NCBI GenBank assembly: GCA_017853515.1
Contig: JAFMJK010000126.1
Span: 1-6,652, forward strand
DNA length: 6,652 nt
From: Chthoniobacterales bacterium
GTDB lineage: Bacteria; Verrucomicrobiota; Verrucomicrobiia; Chthoniobacterales; JACTMZ01
Reading direction: 5' to 3'
In this document: in pieces, positions 1-5,311 of the stretch
Numbering within the stretch: the stretch's first letter is position 1
Layout of the letters: every line of letters starts with the position of its first letter
The notes under the pieces: generated by a model
Told to the model about the DNA's origin: nothing
What the model saw: only the letters and a program-made list of their open reading frames with translations
Databases searched by the model: none
Made by a program: the position numbers and the translations under genes

Positions 1-79
1 CTTGGTATGAGGAATTCCTTCGGGTGGAGGTTGCTCTCCTGCCGGCCGGCGGAGAGGGCTCCGAGGGCGAGGGGAATTT
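1..79. other. 3' flank of the left operon, no gene seen
   Basis: This is the stretch downstream, in the minus direction, of the TIM-barrel gene's TAA. I see no convincing start of a further gene. It holds an inverted repeat with CTCTCC at 34-39 and GGAGAG at 51-56 around a GC-only loop, and a 10-bp palindrome AGGAATTCCT at 10-19. The first could form a strong hairpin in the transcript, but no T-run follows it on the minus strand, so it is not a classical intrinsic terminator. A following gene may begin just outside the window. Confidence 0.4.
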
Positions 80-1000
80 TTATTCGGTCGTGGATGCCGC
101 TTCGCGGTGCGCTGCAGCGAAGGCTTCGAGTGCGACGCTGCGGTAGAGAAGCGCTTGGGCGTAGCGGTCGCTTTCTTCGACGAAGCGGCCCGTGGAGTCG
201 CGGAAGACCCGCGCGTAATAGTAGGTGGGAGCGAGGATTTCGGGCGCGAAAACAAGGACATCTCCGGGTCCCGCATTTTTCAGAAACCCGCGCATGGCGC
301 GCGTCCACATGAGGCGGAAGTCGGCGAAATAATCGGCCACGCCGGTCGCGGCGGCAGGACGGCTGGAGGTGTCGTCAATCGGCATCTGCATCGATCCGGG
401 CGAAGCGATGCGTCCGTGCATGAATCCGATGCGATCGAAGACCGGCGCCATGAATTCCATCTTCACCGGAACGCCGCTCATCATGTCGGCCCCGCCATAG
501 ACCATTTCCTGGCCGCAGTAGTAGTGGCTGAAGTCGCCGTTGAAGAGCACCTCGGGGAACCGTTTCACGATCTGGACGGTGCGCCACATGTCCTGCGTGA
601 TGGTGGCGCGATGCGTCTCGATGAAGACCGGAAGTTTTGTTTGCTCCGAGGCGGAGAGGATGGCGTCGACAAGTCGGAACACCTCATCGTCCTCCTCGAT
701 CCCCCAACCGACATGCAGGGTGAGACAGAGATCGCCGAGATCGGCGTGTTGCCGGGCAAGCGGCAATGCCTCCGCGGGTGTGTTGACGCGCCCGAGGCCG
801 CAGTGGGGAAATCCCGCGATGCGGCTGGAGCCGGCTACCTGCACGCCTTCGAATCCGTCGGCCTGCAAACGCCCGATCAGGGCCTCGCCTTCCAATCCGG
901 GCCACGTGCCGTCCGGCGGCAGGTTGTTCAGCGTGTCGAGATTGAGGAAAACCTCGAGCTTCGGCGCATCCGTCGAGCCGTCATTGATGTAACGTGCCAC
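80..1000 (-). CDS. Sugar phosphate isomerase/epimerase-like TIM-barrel protein (xylose isomerase-like fold)
   Basis: This 306-residue cytoplasmic protein looks like the AP-endonuclease-2 / xylose-isomerase-like TIM-barrel superfamily, which includes IolE, IolI and the rhizopine protein MocC. Family members isomerise, epimerise or dehydrate sugars and inososes using one or two divalent metals. Candidate metal ligands sit where the family puts them: E128 (VFIETH), D156 with H159 (NGDFSHYY), H195 (GFMHGRI) and E254 (FAPEI). The N-terminal strand (LEVFLNLDTLN) and length are normal for the family. The start is GTG: no ATG occurs before residue 138, and the N-terminal strand begins soon after the GTG. 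There is no Shine-Dalgarno sequence, but the stop of the oxygenase fusion lies only 6 bases upstream, so translation is probably coupled. I infer that it acts on the product of that oxygenase. The exact substrate cannot be read from sequence, and a MocC-like or 3-dehydro-sugar isomerase role is possible. Confidence 0.85.
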   Translation of the reverse strand: MARYINDGSTDAPKLEVFLNLDTLNNLPPDGTWPGLEGEALIGRLQADGFEGVQVAGSSRIAGFPHCGLGRVNTPAEALPLARQHADLGDLCLTLHVGWGIEEDDEVFRLVDAILSASEQTKLPVFIETHRATITQDMWRTVQIVKRFPEVLFNGDFSHYYCGQEMVYGGADMMSGVPVKMEFMAPVFDRIGFMHGRIASPGSMQMPIDDTSSRPAAATGVADYFADFRLMWTRAMRGFLKNAGPGDVLVFAPEILAPTYYYARVFRDSTGRFVEESDRYAQALLYRSVALEAFAAAHREAASTTE

Positions 1001-1006
1001 GGCTTT

Positions 1007-3280
1007 TCAGAATTCGTCGTAAGCGATGTGCGCCGCGGGAACGCCGAGATCGGCCAGCATTTTCGTGCAGGCTTTGATCATCATGGGCGGACCGCAGAGG
1101 TAAAACTCGACTCCGCCGATGTTCGGGTGGCCCTCGAGAGCCTCGGCGAGGACGACTTCGTGGATGAAGCCGGTGTGGCCGGTCCATTGGTCTTCGTCGA
1201 GCGGGGACGAGAGGGCGGTGTGGAAGGTGAAGTTCGGGTGCGCGGCGGCGAGTTGTTCGAAGAGGTCGGTGTAAAACAGTTCCTGCCGCGAGCGCGCGCC
1301 GTACCAGAAGGAAATGCGGCGCGCGGATTTCTCGACTTCGAGCAGGTGCGTGAGGTGCGCGCGCAACGGCGCCATGCCCGCTCCACCGCCGATGTAGACC
1401 ATTTCCTTGCGGGTCGGCTTGATGTGGAAATCGCCGAACGGCCCGATGGCATCGACGGTGTCGCCCGGCTTGAGCGCCCACATGTGGCTCGAGCCGGTGC
1501 CGGTCGGGCAGTCCTGTCCGGGCGGCGGCGTGGCGAGGCGGACATTGAGGCGGATCGTGCCTTCGCCCGAATGGCTGGCGATCGAGTAGTTGTTGCGCTT
1601 CGCGCCGTCGGGGTTTGTGGCCACGAGGTCGAAGATGCCGTGGCGACGCCAGACCTCCGCGTAGGGCTCGGGGATATCGAAGGTGCGGTAGGCGATTTCG
1701 CCGTAGGCCGGGATGGCGAACTGCAGGTAGTCGCCGGGCTCGTAGGCGAGGGGGCCATCCACCGGCTCCAGCACGATCTCGCGGATGAAGGTCGAGACAT
1801 TGGCGGAGCCTACAACGCGGAGCGTGCGGCTCTTTTGCTGGCGGGCGCCGGCGCCGCCGGGGTTGGCCACATTGAGGTAGATGCGGCCGTTGCGGACCTC
1901 GATCGGATAGGTGGCGAGGCCGCGGCAGATCGGGGCGCGCGCCGGCGAGCCGTCGGCGAGGTGGAAGCGGCCGTTGTGCTTCGGACATTCGATGATGCCG
2001 CCTTTGACCAGCCCCTCGGAAAGGTGGTTGTTGCCGTGTGTGCATATGCCGTCGGTCGCGTAGAAGCGGCCTTCCGCATCGCGGATGAGGGCGAAAGTTT
2101 TCCGGCCATGATCGAAGCGCAGCACATCCTCCTTGCCGAGGTCGGCCGCGGCGCAAACCTCCACCCAGCCTTCGGCGTCGGGCTTGGCGTCGCCCGAGAC
2201 AAGGCCCTCGACCGCGCGCTCTTTCGGAGCGGGAAGGACGCGTTTCACATGGTGGGTCGGGTCTTTTCTTTGACGAATGATGGTCGGAAGAATTTCCCGC
2301 CAGGCCGACAGGATCGTGGGATAGGGCGGCGGGCAGTCATCCTTGACCAGCGCGTGGAGTTTGTGGAGCGAGTGGAACGGCACCAGCGGGAACATGTGGT
2401 GCTCCACATGGTAATTCATGTTCCAGTAGATGAACCGGCTGACCGGGTTCATGTACACCGTGCGGCAGTTGAGCCGGTGGTCGAGGACATTCTCGGCGAG
2501 GCCCGCGTGCTGGCACGTGTTGTGGACGATCATCAGCCAGGTGCCGAAGAAATGCGGAAGGATGACGAGAAAAACAGGAACCCAGCTTTGCATCGCGAAC
2601 GACAGGGCGATGGTTGCGGCGTAAATCGCCAGGACAATCCGGGCGTTGCGCGTGATTTTGGAAAACTCCGTTTCCGGAATGAACGTCTTCTCGTCGGCCG
2701 AGATGATGCCCGCCGCATGGCGGAACAGGCCGGGGAAGTAGCTGCGGTAGACGCCGATGGCGAAGAGAGCCAGGAAGAGTTCCATGAGCTTCGGCGGGCG
2801 AGGGACTTGGATTTCGGGATCGCGACCGACGATGATCGTGTCGCTGTGGTGGCGGGTGTGGCTCCAACGCCAAACGACCGATTCGCGCAGGACCATGAAC
2901 GAAGCGATCTCGTAGAGGAAATTGTTCAGCCAGTCCGTGCGGAATGCCGTGCCGTGGCCCGCCTCGTGCCAGCGCGAGTCCGACGCCGTGGCGTAAAGCA
3001 CCGCGTAGGCCGCGTAGGGGAGGACGACCCACCACGAGCCCCAGAGCGCAAAAGTGGCCCAACCGGTGAGCCCGAGAAGCGCGAACCAGAGGATGGTGTC
3101 ACGGATGGCCGGTCCGTCGCGACGCTCGAGGAGCTTGCGCATCTCGGCGCGCGGCACGGGGCTTTGATACCAGTCCGCCTCGGCAAGTCCCCTTTCGATC
3201 GCCTTGGTCGAGTTCTCGCCGGTGAGGCTGTAGTCGAGGTGCTTGGGCGGACGGGCGAGTGTGGGTGAGGCCTCGTTCAT
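1007..3280 (-). CDS. Fusion protein: membrane diiron desaturase/hydroxylase - Rieske ferredoxin - NqrF-like reductase (MocD-MocE-MocF-like)
   Basis: This 757-residue protein has three recognisable parts. Residues about 20-345 are an integral-membrane fatty-acid-desaturase-like oxygenase with histidine boxes H105xxxH109, H141xxH144H145 and H291xxH294H295, plus an extra H253/H258 pair, and hydrophobic segments near 62-100, 165-182 and 213-252. These boxes bind two irons that activate O2. Residues about 370-472 are a Rieske [2Fe-2S] domain with C413-x-H415 and C432-x2-H435. Residues about 485-757 closely resemble the flavin/NADH half of NqrF: FAD site around R562NNYS566, GGGAGMAP at 631-638, CGPPMM at 729-734 and an aromatic C-terminus (YDEF). 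NqrF's own plant-type ferredoxin domain is absent and the Rieske domain occupies its place. Electrons would pass NAD(P)H to FAD to Rieske to diiron within one chain. In rhizobial rhizopine catabolism the equivalents MocD, MocE and MocF are separate proteins. The open frame runs on upstream to 3604, but I start at the ATG at 3280: everything before it overlaps the rhaT remnant in another frame, and the desaturase-type N-terminus (LDYSLTGENSTKAIE) follows directly. The Shine-Dalgarno is poor. The substrate is unknown: the neighbours suggest a sugar or polyol, though lipid desaturation cannot be excluded. Confidence 0.9.
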   Translation of the reverse strand: MNEASPTLARPPKHLDYSLTGENSTKAIERGLAEADWYQSPVPRAEMRKLLERRDGPAIRDTILWFALLGLTGWATFALWGSWWVVLPYAAYAVLYATASDSRWHEAGHGTAFRTDWLNNFLYEIASFMVLRESVVWRWSHTRHHSDTIIVGRDPEIQVPRPPKLMELFLALFAIGVYRSYFPGLFRHAAGIISADEKTFIPETEFSKITRNARIVLAIYAATIALSFAMQSWVPVFLVILPHFFGTWLMIVHNTCQHAGLAENVLDHRLNCRTVYMNPVSRFIYWNMNYHVEHHMFPLVPFHSLHKLHALVKDDCPPPYPTILSAWREILPTIIRQRKDPTHHVKRVLPAPKERAVEGLVSGDAKPDAEGWVEVCAAADLGKEDVLRFDHGRKTFALIRDAEGRFYATDGICTHGNNHLSEGLVKGGIIECPKHNGRFHLADGSPARAPICRGLATYPIEVRNGRIYLNVANPGGAGARQQKSRTLRVVGSANVSTFIREIVLEPVDGPLAYEPGDYLQFAIPAYGEIAYRTFDIPEPYAEVWRRHGIFDLVATNPDGAKRNNYSIASHSGEGTIRLNVRLATPPPGQDCPTGTGSSHMWALKPGDTVDAIGPFGDFHIKPTRKEMVYIGGGAGMAPLRAHLTHLLEVEKSARRISFWYGARSRQELFYTDLFEQLAAAHPNFTFHTALSSPLDEDQWTGHTGFIHEVVLAEALEGHPNIGGVEFYLCGPPMMIKACTKMLADLGVPAAHIAYDEF

Positions 3281-3324
3281 GGGGTGTTCGGGTGGGTTTG
3301 AATCGCGGTCGGTGTCAAAAAAAA

Positions 3325-3752
3325 TTAATGGGATTTTGCGGCGGATGGCACACCGTTTTTCACCGACTCGCGCTCTTCGATCAGCGAGCCGTTGGTGATG
3401 AGACCGAAGGAGAGCACCATGATGGCAAGCCCCGAGACCAGAACGCCGATGGTCCGGCGTTGGCATTGTTGCCACTCGCGGAAGACAAGGCCGACGACGA
3501 AGCTGAAAAACACCAGCATCGCCATGTGGATGCCCCAACTGATGAACTTGAAATTTCCCATGTCGGCGTGCCCCAATTCGTAAAAGATGAACTGGACGAA
3601 CCATAGCGTACCCCCGATCGCCGCCAAAAAGTAGTAATAGGCAAGGCGACCGGAGGCGAGGAGCGTCCGCACCTCCTCATCCGCCCCCGATTCCTCCAAC
3701 TCCCCGCGGCGATCCCGCCCAAGGCATGAAGTGTGATGCCGAGCAGGATCAT
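3325..3752 (-). pseudogene. rhaT: Remnant of RhaT-family L-rhamnose/proton symporter with internal deletion and frame change
   Basis: From the ATG at 3752 the first 18 residues (MILLGITLHALGGIAAGS) are a typical start of a RhaT-type transporter, where a membrane helix leads into a GGxAxxS turn. The frame then loses sense. From about 3705, in another frame, 126 residues follow to the TAA at 3325. They match what I recall of the RhaT C-terminal end: GGTLWFVQFIFYELG, SWGIHMAMLVFFSFVVG, FREWQQCQRRT and a last helix ending near NGSL. Full-length family members have about 330-350 residues, so roughly 200 residues are missing around 3699-3705, and the joint is not in frame. Neither piece could transport alone. 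RhaT proteins import L-rhamnose or related sugars with H+ across the inner membrane. Its place at the head of the oxygenase operon suggests it once imported that pathway's substrate. The family call rests on motif memory. An assembly or sequencing artefact is an alternative explanation for the break. Confidence 0.75.
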
Positions 3753-3879
3753 GGGATGAGTGCGGGTTGTGGCTTGGTGAGGGGGTCCATGTTTGGGGCT
3801 TCCGGCTGTGAGGGTGGGGGCAAGAACTGTCTATGTCTGGATGTGCGGCCCTTTGTAGCCGATTACCGGAGCTACGCCC

Positions 3880-3920
3880 TGTCCTGCAAGATTTCCCGCG
3901 AGCCACGGGGTGGCAGGACA
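3880..3920. repeat. Inverted repeat TGTCCTGC-N25-GCAGGACA overlapping an inner GCCAC/GTGGC repeat
   Basis: The outer arms at 3880-3887 and 3913-3920 are exact 8-base complements. The inner arms GCCAC (3902-3906) and GTGGC (3910-3914) flank GGG and overlap the right outer arm by two bases, so the two pairings are largely alternative. On the plus strand the repeat is followed by AAAAA and on the minus strand preceded by TTTTT, so it is not an intrinsic terminator in either direction. It lies about 130 bases upstream of the rhaT-remnant start and could be an operator or a structure in that gene's 5' leader. Confidence 0.55.
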
Positions 3921-3977
3921 AAAAACGATAAACTTAATGCACCGGATGAGATGACATCGCGTCCAGTTCGGGTAGGT

Positions 3978-4007
3978 TTGAAAACGGCAGGTTTCCGTTC
4001 CTGAAAT
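3978..4007 (+). promoter_or_regulatory. Candidate promoter for the AraC gene with an inverted repeat in its spacer
   Basis: TTGAAA (3978-3983) and TGAAAT (4002-4007) are 18 bases apart and match the sigma-70 -35 and -10 boxes at 5/6 and 4/6 positions. An inverted repeat AACGG-N7-CCGTT (3983-3999) fills the spacer, where an autoregulator would be expected to bind. The boxes are weak and the genome's promoter consensus is unknown, so this is a candidate only. Confidence 0.25.
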
Positions 4008-4082
4008 TTCCTCCCATGAGCCACGACCACCGCCAGCAGACCGAGCGCCCCGTGTTGCGCCGGGCCGGGGCCGCGCTGTTGC

Positions 4083-5057
4083 ATGACAAAGATTGAGAAC
4101 CTGAAGTTGCGTGGAAAATACGGCGGGTTTCTCTTTCTCGCCGACGCGGCGCGCGGAATTCCATGGTTGGCCACCCACCAGCACGCCGAGTTGGAGATCA
4201 ACGTGGTGGCGCGGGGGTCCGTGACCTATGTTATAGGCGAGAGCAGCTACACGTTCCGTCAGGGCGAGTGCCTCTGGCTTTTTCCCGGGCAGCCCCACCG
4301 CTGCATCGACCGCACTTCGGATGCGCTTTACTACGTCGTATCCTTCAAGCCCTCGCTGGTCGCCCGGTGCTGCCGCCAGGCGGAGAACGCCGTCCTGAAA
4401 AAACAACGCCCGCCGAAAAACGCCGTTTTCCACGCGGTCCTCTCCCCGGCCAAGTTCGCGTTGATCCGCGGCATCATGGATTCCCTTCTCGAGGTGGGGC
4501 TCGACTCCGACACCTTGAACCGGGAAGTCGGCTACGGCCTTTCGCCCGGGTTCCGCTACGAGCACCCGAATCCCGACCTCCTCAATGCCGGCCTTGCCCA
4601 TATCCTGCAACTGGCCTGGGAATGCCAGCAGGGCTCCGCGATCGAGCGGAAAACCGCCCCGCTGCATCCGGCCGTCCTCAAAGCTCTGGATATCCTGGAA
4701 ACGCACACCGAATCCGGGTGCCTCGACAAGCTGGCCCGGGATTGCGGAGTGAGTGCCGCCTACCTGAGCCGGACATTCAAGCAACAGGTCGGTGTGCCGA
4801 TCAACCGCTACCGCAACACCATGCGCCTCGAGCGTTTTTGGAAAATCCGGCACCAAGGCGCTCGGCAAACGACGCTCTCCGAGGCGGTCTTCGAGGCCGG
4901 GTTCGGCAGCTACGCCCAGTTCTCGAAATTTTACCGCTCCACCTTCGGCCGCGCGCCCGGCGACATCGGCAAGTCATCCCCCTCCCGCGAACCGGCGCGC
5001 CCCGGTTTCCGCAAACGCCCGTCGTCCGACACGCCCCGCACCATCCGAAAAAAATGA
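4083..5057 (+). CDS. AraC-family transcriptional regulator with N-terminal cupin-like domain
   Basis: This 324-residue DNA-binding protein has the standard two-part layout. Residues about 15-90 form a cupin-like effector domain (H32-x-H34 with E36, GSVTYVIG, GECLWLFPGQPH with H72). Residues about 195-293 form the AraC/XylS DNA-binding domain: the first helix-turn-helix is at 214-232 (LDKLARDCGVSAAYLSRTF) and the second at about 265-285, ending in the signature FEAGFGSYAQFSKFYRSTFG. A basic, low-complexity tail follows (297-324). The start is the first possible one: the frame opens at 4020 and contains no ATG, GTG or TTG before 4083. No clear Shine-Dalgarno precedes it. It is divergent from the oxygenase operon and upstream of xylAB in the same direction, so it may sense a sugar and activate either arm. 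E. coli XylR is also of AraC type but has a periplasmic-binding-protein-like sensor, which this protein lacks. Confidence 0.92.
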   Translation: MTKIENLKLRGKYGGFLFLADAARGIPWLATHQHAELEINVVARGSVTYVIGESSYTFRQGECLWLFPGQPHRCIDRTSDALYYVVSFKPSLVARCCRQAENAVLKKQRPPKNAVFHAVLSPAKFALIRGIMDSLLEVGLDSDTLNREVGYGLSPGFRYEHPNPDLLNAGLAHILQLAWECQQGSAIERKTAPLHPAVLKALDILETHTESGCLDKLARDCGVSAAYLSRTFKQQVGVPINRYRNTMRLERFWKIRHQGARQTTLSEAVFEAGFGSYAQFSKFYRSTFGRAPGDIGKSSPSREPARPGFRKRPSSDTPRTIRKK

Positions 5058-5073
5058 TCACATTATGTCATCA
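5055..5073. promoter_or_regulatory. 19-bp near-perfect palindrome, candidate operator upstream of xylA
   Basis: TGATCACATTATGTCATCA has 9-base arms around a central T (5064). Eight of nine pairs are complementary; only C5059/C5069 is not. It begins on the TGA stop of the AraC gene and lies about 235 bases before xylA. The AT-rich, one-base-centred symmetry suits a dimeric repressor or activator better than an RNA hairpin, since the loop would be too tight without breaking inner pairs. Which protein binds is unknown. Confidence 0.45.
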
Positions 5074-5307
5074 CCGGAGAAGACATCGGGGCAAGTTTTC
5101 TGCGAAGATAGGCCAAGACGTCATGTTTCCTTTTCGTATCTCTCCAATTTTCCGCGCTTCGAGCTTGCTTGCCGCCGCGGTAAACCGTGTCCCGTCGTCC
5201 GGCAAGGACGCGAACGATGCTTCCGCGGACGCGCTCATCCGTGCCGTCCGGAGTCGTGAAGTTTCCTTTTCCTTTTTTCAGAATACAACAACCCACCGAC
5301 AACACCC
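5058..5307 (+). promoter_or_regulatory. Intergenic region upstream of xylA
   Basis: These 250 bases separate the AraC stop from the xylA start and should hold the xylAB promoter. Besides the palindrome at its left edge, there is an imperfect direct repeat: GAAGAC...GCAAG at 5079-5095 and GAAGAT...CCAAG at 5104-5117. The GAAGA parts are 25 bases apart, a layout seen with AraC-type sites. A pyrimidine-rich tract (5267-5280) and an A/C-rich leader (5281-5307) precede xylA, with no Shine-Dalgarno. I could not identify convincing -35 and -10 boxes. A 62-codon open frame (5123-5311) also lies here. Confidence 0.5.
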
Positions 5308-5311
5308 ATGA
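5123..5311 (+). CDS. Possible small leader ORF ending across the xylA start
   Basis: A 62-residue open frame starts at ATG 5123 (MFPFRISPIFRASSLLAAAV...) and ends with TGA at 5309-5311, overlapping the xylA ATG in an ATGA arrangement. Its start is slightly hydrophobic and basic, and no domain is recognisable. Because xylA lacks a Shine-Dalgarno sequence, translation of this frame could feed ribosomes to xylA by reinitiation. Chance open frames of this size are common in GC-rich DNA, and its own ribosome site is weak, so it may well not be a gene. Confidence 0.2.
   Translation: MFPFRISPIFRASSLLAAAVNRVPSSGKDANDASADALIRAVRSREVSFSFFQNTTTHRQHP

Larger units (their letters stand above)
3753..4082. 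promoter_or_regulatory. Divergent intergenic region between the rhaT-remnant operon and the AraC regulator
   Basis: About 330 bases contain no credible gene of normal size. They must carry the promoters for the minus-strand operon and for the AraC gene. Visible structure: an inverted repeat GTAGC/GCTAC (3855-3859, 3871-3875); 8-bp perfect arms TGTCCTGC/GCAGGACA (3880-3887, 3913-3920), the right arm overlapping a nested GCCAC-GGG-GTGGC repeat (3902-3914); an AT-rich island at 3920-3938 in otherwise GC-rich DNA; and a candidate promoter with an inverted repeat at 3978-4007. Two tiny open frames end across the starts of the flanking genes (3749-3790 minus, 4016-4096 plus). No promoter can be fixed with certainty. 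Confidence 0.6.

Noticed and set aside
34..56. GC-rich hairpin after the TIM-barrel gene as an intrinsic terminator
   Set aside because: The stem is plausible but no T-run follows on the minus strand.
107..3268. 1053-codon open frame on the plus strand, opposite the TIM-barrel and oxygenase genes
   Set aside because: It is antisense to two well-supported proteins, has a biased repetitive composition and no recognisable domain. High GC at third positions removes stops from this complementary frame.
3313..3318. Perfect minus-strand TTGACA upstream of the oxygenase fusion
   Set aside because: No -10-like hexamer lies 15-19 bases downstream, and the match overlaps a run of eight T, so I do not call a promoter.
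3281..3604. 108-codon upstream extension of the oxygenase fusion frame
   Set aside because: It overlaps the rhaT remnant in a different frame and looks like out-of-frame translation of it. The family-like N-terminus begins at the ATG at 3280.
3831..4868. 345-codon minus-strand open frame opposite the AraC gene
   Set aside because: Another antisense shadow; the plus-strand AraC domains are clear and this frame has none.
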